A stretch of DNA of 53,300 nt. It comes from Thioclava dalianensis (GTDB taxonomy: Bacteria; Pseudomonadota; Alphaproteobacteria; Rhodobacterales; Rhodobacteraceae). The DNA lies in the NCBI RefSeq assembly GCF_000715505.1, contig NZ_JHEH01000023.1, forward strand, positions 1 through 53,300, in the 5' to 3' direction. The position numbers were made by a program, and so were the translations under genes. The notes under the pieces are model-generated. The model searched no databases. It was not told where the DNA came from and saw only the letters and a list, made by a program, of their open reading frames with translations. Shown here piece by piece: positions 1 through 13,100 of this stretch. Within the stretch, counting starts at the first letter, position 1. Each line of letters opens with the position of its first letter.

Positions 1-982
1 CCGACATCGATCCAGCGGAATAGGGAGATGATACAAATTGTGCTGGCATTTGGGCCGTAATTGCGTCTGAAAAATAAATGGCTCCTAGCGCAATATTAAC
101 GTTGATACCCGACAACACAGTGGTACAAATTTGAGTGCCATTGGCAAAACGAATATACTCCCCATTTGCATTCGACCCGTATTCATCTCGAATACTCCAT
201 GCCCCCCAAGAAGTGCCATTCCATTCCCTGTAGAGCATGCCAATTGTTGACGTGGCAAATTGAGACGTCTGGGAATAGGGGCTGCTTTGACCCCGCCGCA
301 TCACAATCATATTAAATGCGGCTAGACCATCTGGCTTGGTTCCCGTGGCTACCCCTTGAACACGATAGAAACCTGACGGCATCTGATCCGGATCATCTAT
401 ATTGCCAGAAAACTCAATGATTTGCCCCACGATACCCCCTGCGCCTACGGTCAACAGCCGCCCCGCCGTGGTATCGGTTGCAGATTGCTGCACTGCCGTA
501 CCGGTCAGCAATCCCGCCAGCACCGCGCCCGCGCTCGACCATTTGATGATATCGGCCCCGCCCGCAACAAGCGCGCCCGTGCCGGGCCCGACGCGCCGTG
601 CGCCTAGTCCAGCCTCATTTTCAAAGGCAATGCCGGGAAAATCTGCGGTGCCGTCATCAAATAGGCCGGATAGCGGCCCGTCGATATATCCCTTCTGCGC
701 CGCGATCCATGCGGAGACTTGGCTGTTGAACTGCTGCAGGATCCCGCGCGTGGGCTGGATGGCATAGGCCGCACCCGCCACGGACGGGCCGTCGAACGCG
801 GGAAAGATCTCGATCTCCGTGTCGCTGGTGATCGAGACAATCTCATAGGTTCGGATGGAAGCGCCCGGAAGGTGGATTGCGTCACCGACGAGAGCATTGG
901 CGCTAAATTCAGTTCCAGCGCCAACGACAGCCGTGCTGCCGTTGGTCAAGTTCACTGTCCCGGTGCGATACCACGTTGCCAT
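1..982 (-). CDS. Tail fibre / receptor-binding protein (C-terminus beyond window)
   Basis: The gene reads without a stop from an ATG at 982 to the window edge, about 327 residues. The N-terminus (MATWYRTGTVNLTNGSTAVV) and the next ~100 residues, ending around a YIDGPL motif, look like the virion-attachment part of alphaproteobacterial phage fibres. Residues ~195-275 resemble a pyocin-knob-type carbohydrate-binding domain (DQMPSGFYRVQG, DGLAAF, then LYREWNGTSWGAWSIRDEYG). The distal third is visibly more AT-rich than the genome around it, as is usual for exchangeable receptor-binding tips. It is the last late gene seen and lies downstream of the giant virion protein, behind its own promoter/leader cassette at 1051-1085. 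The ribosome site is weak (AGGG about 8 bases before ATG). Fibre role is inferred from domain style and position. Confidence 0.75.
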   Translation of the reverse strand, partial: MATWYRTGTVNLTNGSTAVVGAGTEFSANALVGDAIHLPGASIRTYEIVSITSDTEIEIFPAFDGPSVAGAAYAIQPTRGILQQFNSQVSAWIAAQKGYIDGPLSGLFDDGTADFPGIAFENEAGLGARRVGPGTGALVAGGADIIKWSSAGAVLAGLLTGTAVQQSATDTTAGRLLTVGAGGIVGQIIEFSGNIDDPDQMPSGFYRVQGVATGTKPDGLAAFNMIVMRRGQSSPYSQTSQFATSTIGMLYREWNGTSWGAWSIRDEYGSNANGEYIRFANGTQICTTVLSGINVNIALGAIYFSDAITAQMPAQFVSSPYSAGSMS

Positions 983-1050
983 GTCTTGGCCCTAAAAGGG
1001 GCAGGCGAACGCAAAACGGATGACGCTATTCGACTGCCGAGAGTGAATAA

Positions 1051-1085
1051 CGCACATCTTGCGCGTGGTTTCTGCCTCTATACCA
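1051..1085 (-). promoter_or_regulatory. Late promoter plus leader hairpin cassette, copy a
   Basis: On the minus strand, TGGTATAGA (1085-1077) is followed after 11 bases by CGCGCAAGATGTGCG (1065-1051). The 15-mer folds as CGCGCA/TGTGCG with one G-T pair and a three-base loop. It sits in the 124-base gap between the giant gene and the tail fibre gene. This copy is 68 bases from the fibre start, unlike the 32-33 bases of the other three copies. Confidence 0.55.
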
Positions 1086-1106
1086 CATCGCGCGCCGTCC
1101 TGAAAG

Positions 1107-4100
1107 TCACTCGCTGCCATAGATGTCTGGAGCAAGCTCCCGGTCGATGAAGCCGCGCAGGCTTGGCGAGATGTAGATCCCGCCCTTCGAATTGCGCGAC
1201 GACGCAATCCGGGCTTTGAGCGAGCGCCGGATCGTGCTGCCATCGATCCGATAGCTGGGCGGGGCGTGCTCGTTGAAGTCGGCAATCGCTTTGCGCATCT
1301 TGTCGGTGATGGGTTTGCGATCCAGAAGCGCCGTCCGCACCTCGCGCAGGATGTTCCCGCGCCGGTCCTGAATGCGGGTCTCCATCCGCTTCATGGTGCT
1401 GTTCTTCTCGTACTGCTCGGTCAGCCGCGCCGGTGTGAAGCCGAGAAGCACAGCCAGCGTCTCAGGCACGCTGAAATGGTCCATGATCGCATCGCCGTTC
1501 CGGTTGAGCGCGCCCTCGCGGGCAAACCGGGCAGCTTGGAACATATCGTTGATGACCTTGGGCGACATGGTTTCGAGACCGCGCATGATGTCGCCGTTCA
1601 TGACCTGATCCCATCCGCGCGCGACGTTGCCGCCGATTGCGAATGTCGCACCCAGAGCCTGCGTTACCCAATACTCATAAGCGTCTTGGCCTTCCAAAAT
1701 CCGATTTGGCGAGCGGAACCACAGATCAGGCATCCCAATCCGGTTGGTCAGATCGATCCCGAGAAGGTGGCCGGGCACGCCGTTCAAAATCATCCCGGCG
1801 GCGTCGTGGCCCAGCGTTTCCACCAAGGTCCGCTGGATATCCTGTTCGAGCTCGTCCTTGCCATCATCGAAGAAGAAGCCGAGCAGCGCGGTAAGCAAGC
1901 CATAGCCCCAGACGCCGCGAATACCGGCATGCAAGAACAGCGATCCGGTGATGCCGATCAGCTGATACCGGGCTTCGCGCCGGATCTCGGGGCTTTCGCC
2001 CTTCACCATCTGATGCATGTCGCGGAACAGACGCCAGAGCATGTTGACGTTGAAGTTGCGGAAGACGGCTGCCACGCGGACAAAATCGTTCTGCATGATC
2101 CGGGGACGCGACGAGTTCTGATAATCGAAATGGGTTTTCCAAGTCAGGTCTGCCGCCTTTTCGACCGCTGTGGTGTGGTCAAAACCCTTGTCGCGCGCCA
2201 TCCGATAGGCAGCTAGGAATGTCACTTCGCGGTTCAGCCGCTCAGCATGGTGGAAGAGATACGAGATCTTCTCCATCACCGCTGCGCGGGCAGGGCGGTA
2301 TTCGATCCCGGCATCACTGATCCCCATCAGATCGTGCGATTGGCTCTTGTCGATCGTTCCCAGATCATAGGCTTCCTTGAGCGCCTGTTTTTCGTTCGAG
2401 TTCAAGCGAGAGGATTTCCCAGCATGGCCCTTGCCGCGCACGAAATCTCCCATCGCGCGGTTCAACTCGCGCGCCGCGACTGCAAACCCGGTCTTTTTAC
2501 CATGGAACGCAGCCAGCACAGGGATGCCGACCACAGTCGTTTGCGTGAGGTTCACCGCGGCTGCCGATGGGGACGCCCCAAGGAAATAGATAAAGGCGCC
2601 AGTGGTCATGCGCTGGCCCAGCTTCGAGCCCTTCGGATTCATCACGAAATCATGGCGCAACCTGATCTCGCGCACGACGAGACCGCTGCGGTTCGGATCG
2701 TCAGACTGTGCCGCCTCATTCTCGGCGTTCTCAAGCGCTTCCTGCATGTCCACCGCATAGCGCAGGCGGGCAAGCTGGTGCGATCCATGGAACATATGGC
2801 TGGCATATGCCCGCATCGCGTCTCCGCTGTATCCCGCTGTTGCCTTGCGGTGGATCTTGCTCTTGCGCACCGAGAAGTCCGGCAGCGATTGAAGCCAGCG
2901 CTGCCAAATCGCATCGAGGATATCGTCACCAACGCCGGATCCAGATAGCATCTGTTCGACATCTGCCACGAAGCTCGGATCTACCATCTCGCGCGATGTC
3001 TTCGGGCTCATGACTCCGGTCTGAACCTCATAGCCCTCGGCGCGGAGCGCCTTCGCTTCGGCAGCCTGATCCTTTTCATTCTCGAATTTCGAGAACGATA
3101 CGACCTGACCGTCCTTGTCGCGCGCGGTGACGAAAAAGTTTCCAAAGCGCGCGAGCGGGAAGTACGGGCCTTCTAGCTTATTGCTCTCAAACTTGGCGCG
3201 CAATTCGCGGATCCGCCCGGCTTTGCCCCACTCACCGCGCATCTGCGCGCTTTTAAGCATTGCATCAGCCTCGGCCAGCGCCTCGGCCTTCGCCCGCCCG
3301 GTCAGGCCGTCTCGGGCTATCTGATCGATCATTTTCGCATGCTCGCGCTCTGCACGCTTGACGCTGTATTCCATCGCCTTTTTGGCGTTGTATTCGACCG
3401 CCTCTTGGAAGTCGCTGTTGAGGTGTTCATAGTCGCGGCGCACCCGCGAAAACAGCGTCTGAAATTCCTTTGGCAGGGCGTCGAAACGCTTTTTGAGAAG
3501 CGCGTAACCACTGCGGCGCGTCTCGTCGCTGGCGATACGTTCAGAGGCTTCCTTGCCAGTCTTCGATTGAAGGCCATAGCGATTGACAAGCCACGGGTCA
3601 CGCGGCTCCGATTTTGCAATGAAGGGTAGGGATGGGTCGATCCCTTCAATCGTCGCGTCGTGCATCAGATCCATCAGCGCGGTCATGTTTTCCTTGCCGA
3701 GCTTGGTCAGCTTCCGCCACTCTTGTGTGGTCTTGCTGTATTTCTCGTGCATCTCGTTGCGCAGGGTATCCATCTTCTCCTTGAGCGCGAGATAGGTCTG
3801 GGCCGCTGGAATGTTGCGGCCCATCTCCGCGATCAGGGCGCGACCGGGAATAAGCGATAGCGACGAGAACCCGCCTGCACCATCCATGGCATTCGTCATC
3901 GCATAGCGCACGAAGTGCTTGCGGGCGGCAAGCATGGATCTGCCTTTGAAGGGCGGCAGTGTCGACAGGCTGGGCGGAAGACGCCGCGCCTCTTTCGCGA
4001 TTTCGGAATCCGAGTATGGTTGGGCATTCGCAAAACGACCGGGCGCGCTCTGAACGTCCGTCGGCGCGGCGCGCGGAGTGAAAGCACCGCCACGAATAGT

Positions 4101-7100
4101 ATCAAAGATCGTCGCGGCATTGGGCGCACTATGAGCGCGCAGGACCGTTGCGATTGCCCGGAGGAACGCGCGGACCTTTCCAAGCGCCCGGCCGAGCACG
4201 GAGTTATCCGTTCGCGCCTTGTCGCCGTGTTCAGCATACATCTCAGCGATAACTTCTTCGAGCTGGTTGCTCTGGCTGAGATCCGGGTACGCCTGTGCCA
4301 CCCGCTTGCGCAGATCGTCTCGCTGGCGTGCCGCCGCGATCAAGGTCTGCCACTCGGCGCGGGTGAAAAGACCATAGGGCCGATCCCACAGCTTCGCATC
4401 ACGCAGCGCGTGTATGATCTCGTGATCCATCACTCGCGCCCGATCTGCCGCGTCCGCGTCGATCTCCACCCGCCCGGCATGGTAGCGGCCCCGGATCGGC
4501 GTGCCTGCGGCATCGAATAGGCCGCGCACGGCGGTTGCCGTCACCTTCCCAGAGATGCCAACCTCCGCAGCCAATCTGTTTAGATCGTGCGAGATCCGGC
4601 GCATTTCCACGCGCTCGCGGGGCAGCATCTTGACTTTTTCGTCCGCAATCTCCAAATTTATCGGAGCGGGGTCGCCTTCCAATGCCGAAGCGCGGGAGTT
4701 TTTGTCCTGGGCCGTGGCGGTTGAAAAGCCGCTGGCCCCGCGATCCATCGACAAATCGTAGTGATAGGTTCCGTCGCGTTTCTGGCGGACCGTGGCAATC
4801 ACAGAATAAGTCTGTCCACCCATCTTAACATCGGCGGAGAACTTGTGAATTGCCAATATCTCCTGACGCGCGCGCTTGTCATTCTCCGACGAAACCAATC
4901 GACCCTTTTGCAAGATTTGTTCGATCGCAGGCACGAGGCGATAGAGCACATCCCCCTTGCGACCGCTGACCTTCTTCGCGCCAACGCCATCGAAACCAAT
5001 CTGCCACCCCGTTTCAGCATTGGTGACGGTCTTGTCGGTCAGGTTTTCCCTATACCAAGCATACGCCTTCTTCCCGAGCTGGCGAATGTCGCTCCACTCT
5101 CCAAGCTCGTCGCCAGTCAGGCGTGCGACCGGCTCTTGATCCATGTCACGCTGATATTTGGCGTCGGGTTCACCCTCAGTTGGTTGATCGAAGACATCAA
5201 GCGGCTCCCAGCGTTCGGGCCCCCCGTCCTTGCCCTCATGCTTGATCGCCTTGACGATAACAGGCTCGTGGCTGTCCATGTCCTCGGCCTCGAAGTACCC
5301 GACTTGCCCGAACTGGTCGCTGCCCTCGATACGCTCGCGATTTGCGGCAGGGGCGCCCCATTCCGACGAATACTGCCTGCCGGCCAATTGGAACTGGAAT
5401 TGTCCCGTGATCGGCTTCGCGCCATCGTCGTTGACCAAGCTGCGCCCCTTGTCATCCAACAGCGCAAAATGGTTCGGACCAGCGTTTGCCGTCTCTTGGG
5501 CAAATTTCACCTCTTCCACGCGCGCCAGTGCGCTGAGCTCGGCCACGCGCTGCTCGGCGCGCTCTACCTTCGAACGATCCACGCCTTTTGCGATGATCGC
5601 CTCCATCTGCTGACGGAGTTCTGCACTGCGCGAGAGCGCGCGCTCATTTGCGGAAACGAGATTTCCGGCCCGATATGAGATGTTCTCAGGGTCGAACGAG
5701 CTCAAGAGCTTGTCGGAATTTCGGAAATCCTTTGCTGCAACTGACATTCCATCATGCAGATCAAACCCAGCCACATCAGCATTTGCACCCAGCGCCACCG
5801 AATAGGCCACAAGATCACTTCCGTCGCCGCGCGCAAAAACATGGATCTCGGCGCCATTGCCATATGGGATCGAGATCTCCGCCTGACCATTGTGCGCAGC
5901 CCTTTGCAGCTTGGAGAGCGTGTCATAGACGCTCGCCTCATAAGGATTGCTGGGGCGTTCCTGCCAGCGCTTCGGCGCTTCGGGCTTCGGTGGTAGCTTT
6001 TCCCATTCCTTGCGCGGCTTGTCCTTGTTGCGCGCCCGGATAGCCTCGGCCTCCGCGTCGTTCTTCTCGCGTGCCGCAAAATAGGCCGCGATCTTTCCTT
6101 TCCAATCAGCGAGATATGTGTCGGATCCTTTCGGCCCCGCCATCTTCGTCACTGGCCCATACGTTGCGATAGCCTCGCGCCGCACCTTCTGGTTTCGGTC
6201 GAAGGCATCAAGGAAGTTTCGAGCCTCTGCCTCACTGCGCAGATCATTGGCGATCTCGGCGCGCGCTGTGTCGCGCTCCTTCTCGGCAGTCATCTTGTCG
6301 AGGAAGATCCGCTTGCCGGTCGATTGTGCCATGAACTGTGCATATTGGTCCGCATCGCCCGAGTCCTCTTCGAGCTTGTCGGTCGCGGCGTTTAGGAATG
6401 TCTCAATCCCCTTCGCTTTGCGCTCTAGGATCTGCCACTGCACCACATCGGCGGTCTTTTCGGTCGAGTATGCAGTGATCTCGACTTCAAAGCCGTCAGG
6501 GTCAGCCTCGTAGAACATGTTGCCTTGTCGAATGATCCGCCCTTCGCGTTGCTCCATGTCTGAGGGACGCCACGGTGCATCGATATGATGCAGCGCGACG
6601 AGGCGCTTTTGAGCGTTCGTTCCCGCACCCATCTTTTGGGTCGAGCCGATCAGAACGCGCACCTGACCTTCGTTCACCTTCTCGAAGAGATCCTTCTTCT
6701 TCGGCGTGGTGTTGTAGTCATGAATGAAGGCGATTTCTTTTTCGGGGATCCCACGGTCGATAAGGATCGACCGCAAGTCATCGTAGAAGGAAAAGCCCGT
6801 GTCAGCGGTGAACATGGCGGCGGGCGCGTCTTGCCCGGCGCCGTTTATCCATTGCTCAATCTGGTCGCGCTTCTTGTCGCTTGTCGCAGGGCTTGAAGTT
6901 GTGGCGTCGAGCTGGTCCACGAGATCCGCCCACTGAGAGGCGAATGACTTATCAGCACTCTGGGCAAGCGTTTCCTTGAGCTTCGCACCCTTGATGTCAA
7001 GCAGGCCGGAAGCTTCACGGATGATCCGTTTCGCCTCTTTTTCAGCGCTTTTGCTGGGTGTGGACATGTCGCAGAACACAAGCTGAGTGCCGCGCCGTTC

Positions 7101-10100
7101 GGTGTTGGCCTTGTAGTTGCGCATGATCTGGTCGGCTGCGCGTGTGACTTTCGCGCCTTCTTCACGCCCCAGCGTTGGATCGATCGTGCGAATGTCAACG
7201 CTGGCCTTTCGCGCGTCCGAAAGCACCCACAACGGGTTATCCACCTTCGGATATTCCTTGTCGCTCTTGTTGCGCTGGATTCCGGCCATCCGCATGACGA
7301 GATAGCGCACGAACTCGGTCATCTTCTGGGTCGGGGGCGCAAGATCGATCCGGCGGCCACCGCCTTTAACCTTTGGCGTCGGGAAGCGCGTGGAAACGTG
7401 CTTGGACGGGTCTTTCTCCGCGGCGTTTTTCGCCTCCATCTGCTCGCGGTACATGCGCTCAACCTCCGGGCGCATGACGATATCGGCAAACGAGCGGTAG
7501 AGCTGGGCGAGAGGTCCGAGATTGATCATCCCCGCCATCACGTTGCGCTCTTTTAGCTGCATCGAGGCGGTATACTCGAACCGGGTCTGATCTTGGATGA
7601 ATGACGCCTTCCATGCATCGAAGTGCGCAATTCCCATCGCCTTCATCGACTTCGGGATCAGGTACTTCATCACGGAATAGATCTCGACAAGGCTGTTTGA
7701 GATCGGCGTGCCTGTCAGGAAGGCCACGCCGCCGTTCTTCATCGTCTGGAGCGAACGCACTTTCATGAGAAGATCGAATGCGCGTTCAGATCCTGCCGGT
7801 GGGTTCATCCCGACGAGCTGGCTGGCCGTGGTGGAATATTCGAGGTTCTTGAACTCCTGCGCTTCATCGAGCGCCAAATAGTCGACGCCGAGCTCATGCC
7901 ACGGGATGATGTTGGAATCTGCGCGCGCTGCGGCCTTTTCGTCTAGGCGCTTGAGCTTGTCTTGCAGCGTGCTGATCCTCTGGCCCATTTGCCCGACCGT
8001 GCGGCGGCTGTCGCCATTTTCCTTTGCGGCCTGCATTGCCGCCTCTAGTTCCTCTAGCTGCTCGGCAATGTAATCCTTGGTCACGGTGTCGTCGTTTTCG
8101 ATCTTCACGAGCTGCGAGTGCCCAATGATCACCGCATCGAAGTCACCCGTGGCGATACGGTTGATCAACTTGGCGCGGTTGGCAGGTTCAAAGTCCTTCT
8201 CGGTCGGCACAAGGATATTGGCGGCGGGATACATCTCCAGCCATTCCTTGCCCCACTGTCCGGTCAGGTGGTTAGGCACTCCGACCACGGCCTTGTTGGT
8301 CAGGCCCATGCGCTTGCGCTCCATGATGCCTGTGATCGCGGTGAAGGTTTTACCCGCGCCCACGACATGATGCAGAAGCGTGACCGGATCTTGGATCATG
8401 CGCCAAGCCCCGTTCTTTTGGCTATTGCGCAGGGAGATCTCAGGTGATGCGCCCACGGTGCGCAGATAGCGCACACCATCGTATTTCCGCTCCGTGACGA
8501 CGTTCACCTTCTCATTGAAGGCATCGAGAATAGTTTGGGCACGCTCTGGGTTTGCCATCGCCCACTTCGGAAATTCATCTCCGATCCGTTCATATGCGGT
8601 CACAGCCTCGCGTGTCGCATCCGCATTCTTGACGCGCTTCTCGCCTTTCTCATCGCGCACGGTATCGTAGATCACGGGCGCCTTGCCCTTGATCGCCGCT
8701 TCAAAGATCTTGCCGGGCTCCATGCGGTCGGTCGAGAACTGGCGCCCGAAATCGTTGGCCGCATAGCCGCTATAGTTCACGGTCGCGATCCCGGCATTCT
8801 GGTAGATGCCAACTTTCGGGCTTGAGTAGCCAAGCGCCGAAAGGAATTGCTGATAGACGGAAGGCGGCATCCACATCGAGCGGATCGAGGGTGTCACCTG
8901 ATCGGCAGTCTTTGGCGGCGGCATCGCCGCTTTCAGGTGCGGAATCTGTTGGCGAAGGCCCGCGTCTTCCGCTTGCTGGATCTTCTCTGCGAGGTTGCCG
9001 GAAAGATAGACCTCGGCCAGCTCATAGCGATCTGTCGCAGGATTTCTGAAAATCAGCGGGTTTGCACCGCTTGTCAGCTCGGAAACGACCGATTCCACAT
9101 CGGAGTTGGCGAGCGATGCGATGAACCCCGGATCGATATATCCGCGCTCCTGCATGGAGATGTGCAGGCCATCAGCTGCGCTGGCCACGTTGGTCGGGAG
9201 CTTATGCGGATAGATCACGCGCTTTGACAGGATCGGTGCCGGGCGGGCCGATTCCTCTCGTCCATCACGCGCGGGCTTGTAGTTGAGCTCAAGCGCCATC
9301 TCGGCGCCTACATCGCCGCGCAGAATAGCCTCGTTCTTCGAGCTGTTGAGGAATCCGTACTTCGTCTTGAAGCGCCTGTATCCCTTATTCAAATCAGCCC
9401 GAAGCGTCTCCATATCCGGGTGATCGTTGCGCTCGGCGCGGATCAGTGCCTTCACCTTCTGGCGCAGATTGAGGATGGCCGAGAGCCGGTCAAAACCATC
9501 ACGGCCAAGACGCTTAGCCTCGACACGCGTTCGGAAGGTATCGAGCGCCGCCGCCGCGCCCGGGCTTAGATCATCGCTCGAAAGCAGGTTCGGCAGTTCA
9601 TCGGCCAGCGCCTGCATGAACTTCGTTTTCTGGGGAAGAGGATCGCCAGCAAGATCCACGACGCCCGCGCTTTGCGCATGGTTCAGCGCCTCTTGGCGAG
9701 CATTTGCAATATCGGCGCCGCTCTTTGCCATCTCGCGCAGGGCGTCGATTGCTCCGATCAGATCGGCGGATGCCTCCGCTTGGTCACGCCAGAAGGTATC
9801 AGGGGTGATCTCCTCAACAAAGCGCCCGCCCATCGGGTCGCTTTCGCCGCGCATGACCTTTCCGCTGTCGTCGAGCGCCATTTCGCCATAGGCGAGGCTG
9901 GAAGACGTGGCCGGGGCAGTGGCTGCGTCCTCAAGCGCCTGCTCGCGCGTGGGCAGGGTCGCCTTGATGCTATCGATGGCGTCGGTCAGCGAGGCTTCCA
10001 GATCGCGGCCATCGGGATGCACCGTGAACTCTCTGCGCTCCTCGCCGGGTTTGACGCGATTGGCATACATCTCGCCGTCCATCGCCGCGCGGCCAAGTAT

Positions 10101-13100
10101 CATCTCAGGGTTTTTAGCGAAGTACCCGTTGAGCTTCGTTCCGTTGGGACCATCCTGATCGACCTTGAGCCACGAGGTATCGCCCGCGCTGTCACCCTCC
10201 GCGCGCCGCTGGAAGAAAACGATATCTGTGACGACGCTGGTGTTTGCGTTGTCGAGAAACGCCGTGTTGGGCAGCCGAACTGCCCCAAGGAAGCGGAATT
10301 TCGGCGCGAGCTTGCTGCGCGCCTCTGCATTTGCGTTGTCGAGAAAGCGGTGAGTGACCACCATCCCCATCACGCCGCCTTCACGCAGAAGCTGCCCGGT
10401 CTTTGCGATGATATAGTTGTGGACCTTCATCGAACCGAGATCAGGGTGCATATCGCTCTTGATCTGGGTGGATCCAAAAGGCGGATTGCCAATTGCCACA
10501 TCGAAGGCGCCTGCGCGCAACGGCGCATCTTGGAACCCTGTGTCACCGTAGATCGTAGCCTGCGGATAGAGCTGCTTGGCGATGGCTGACGTGATCGGGT
10601 CGAGCTCGGCGGCATACCATTCGGTGCCCCGCGCCATATCGGCGGGTTGAAGGCCAAGGAAGTTGCCGCTGCCGATTGTGGGTTCGAGCGCGCGCCCCTT
10701 TTCAAAACCGAAATTACGCATCGCGCGCCACATCGCCTTAATGACGGGGCGGGAGGTATAGTGCGCGTCATTGGTAGAGCGCATGGCAGCGTAATATTCG
10801 TCAGAGGTCAAAAGCGAACGGAGCTCAGCCTGCGCGCGTCCCCATTGGTTCGTTTTGCCCTTGTGCTTGCCGTCGAAGACGGTTTTCAGACCGCCCCATC
10901 CAACCCAGCGAGCGAGAACTGCCTGTTCGTCTGGTGTGGCTTGGCGCTTCTCGCTGTCGAGCTGGCGCAGTAGGCGCAGCGCAGCAAGGTTTGCCTCAAG
11001 CTTTTTCCCCTCGGTGCCTTCGCCCAAGGGAAAATCATCCGTGATTACGAAGTTTTCGGTTGCAGGCTGCTCGGGCTCTCGGGCCACGGTTCCAGATAGG
11101 TCGGACGAACCGTCTCCCACGCCTCGCGGCGCGTCATCCCCGGGAGCTCTTGGCGCGCGGTTTTCATTGCCTTCTCCGCGTCCATCGTCACGCGATCCAC
11201 CATCAGGCTGTCGTTTTGCGTCCAGTCGCGATCCGGCGCCCCGGCCTGCCAGTGCTCCTTGATCTCTTGCTTGATCGCCGCGTTGTTCATCCGTCTGGCC
11301 CTTTTCGTTCGGATCGAGCTTACCATCCTCTGATACATCGGGTCGACCTGCATTTTCGTCAATATCCCGGCGGGCCTTCGTATTCTCGCCCTCTGTCGGC
11401 TTCTGAGGGGCAGATTTCGCCGTGGGTGCTGTTGTTTCACCCTGCGCTGCAATCTCCTTGACCTGCTTTGCAACAGCGTCTGGCCCATCCATACCAGCGA
11501 TATCGACGCCATGATCCTCCATCATGTCGCGGGCGCCATTATACCATGCGCGCAGATAGGGGCGCAGCTTGGCCGGCGTAGTGCTCAAATCGCGCGCGAT
11601 CGCATTAGCAAGATCCAAGAACTTGCGCGCGCCAGCCTCCATGTGGAACGCGGCCAATTCGGTCCCAAGCGCCAAGATTTCAGGGTCAACGCCTGAGTTC
11701 AGCTGATTGCGGAGTTTCCCGGCCAGCTTCGCACGGATCTCGGCGGCGCGGTCAACGCTCACAAGGGTATTGCTCGCGCCCCAATTTGATTTGTTCTCCG
11801 CCTGCGGCTCGGGATCTGCCTCCGGCGCGGGGGCAGGGGCGGCGCGCTCCAGCGGCCCGGCCTTGAGCTCGCGGGCGTCCGGTTCAGTGCGGTGGGTGCG
11901 AATCCGATCATCTGCTGGGTTCTTCTTCCATCCCGCGCCATCCTTCACGACGCTTTCGACCTTCACGGACCAATCGCCATCTTTGCCTTCATCGAAGGAG
12001 ATCACGCGATCCGCGCTGCCGCCGTAGGCGTGGACGATATTGCCCGGTGAGAAGTAGTCGCGCAGGCGCTCCATGCGCGCGGCGCGGGCGGCTTTTGCGT
12101 TCTGGCGCTTCGGTTTGGTCTTCGGTTTCGGCGGGGCCTCTGGGCCAAAGACGGATTGCGTTAGGCGGTGCCATGCCTCGGGATCGCTCCGAATAGCGCC
12201 GTGCAGTTCACCACTCAGCTTCGAGGAAAGCGATTCATCGAGTTCCGCGCCTCGTAGCGCTGCCTTGCGGTCTGCCTTACTCGCATTCGTCCACCACCAA
12301 TCGAGGCGGCGCGGCCCATGCGGTTGAGGGTTCAGCGGATTTTGCTCTGCAACCTGATCTGGCTCATTCGCGCCCTGATCTGCGGTTTCGTCAACCGATT
12401 GGCCCATATCGGCCGCGGGCTTGGCCTTCTTGAAGGGGAAGGACAGTTCGCCGCTCGCCGGGCGCTTGAACGCCTCCTGATCGCTGCCCGGGTTCAGCCA
12501 GTCCTTGAGACCGGCCACGTTGGTCTCAAGGAATCCGCCAAGTCGGTGATCGGCCTTCCCATCCGAGAAGCCGCCCCGATAGACCTTGAGCGCGGCCTCA
12601 CGGTTCGGCGTGCCAATGATGACCTTGTGCTCATCGAATTTGCCGGTCTTCTCGTCGGCCTGATCAACGATCATGACATAATCGCTGTCGGGCTTGTCGC
12701 CCATGTAGAAATCGATGTGGTCGCCGTCCGCGCCCTCGGTGCCTTTGAAGTAGCCATAATGGGCGGGCATCTTGACCGACCATGCCTTGCCATCCGGCCC
12801 GGTGCCTTTGCGCTCGGATCCCTTGGCGTTCTCGAAGGTCAGGCTTTCGCCGTTCCAAGCCGTATGGCCCATCTTGTAGTTGCCAGCCTCCTTTTGCCCG
12901 TCCGTGGGATCAGGGTGCGCTTCGGCGGCAGCCTCATCGATCTTCTTCGCCTGCTCGGGGGCCGGTTGCGGCGCGGCAGTATCGCTCTCGGGCGCGGCGG
13001 TATCACCCATCAGATCCGGGTGCGCCTTCGCAAGGTCATCCTTACGAACGAACCAGCCACCGTCCTTCTTGAACGAGTACTTGTCGATTTCATTGGCGTG

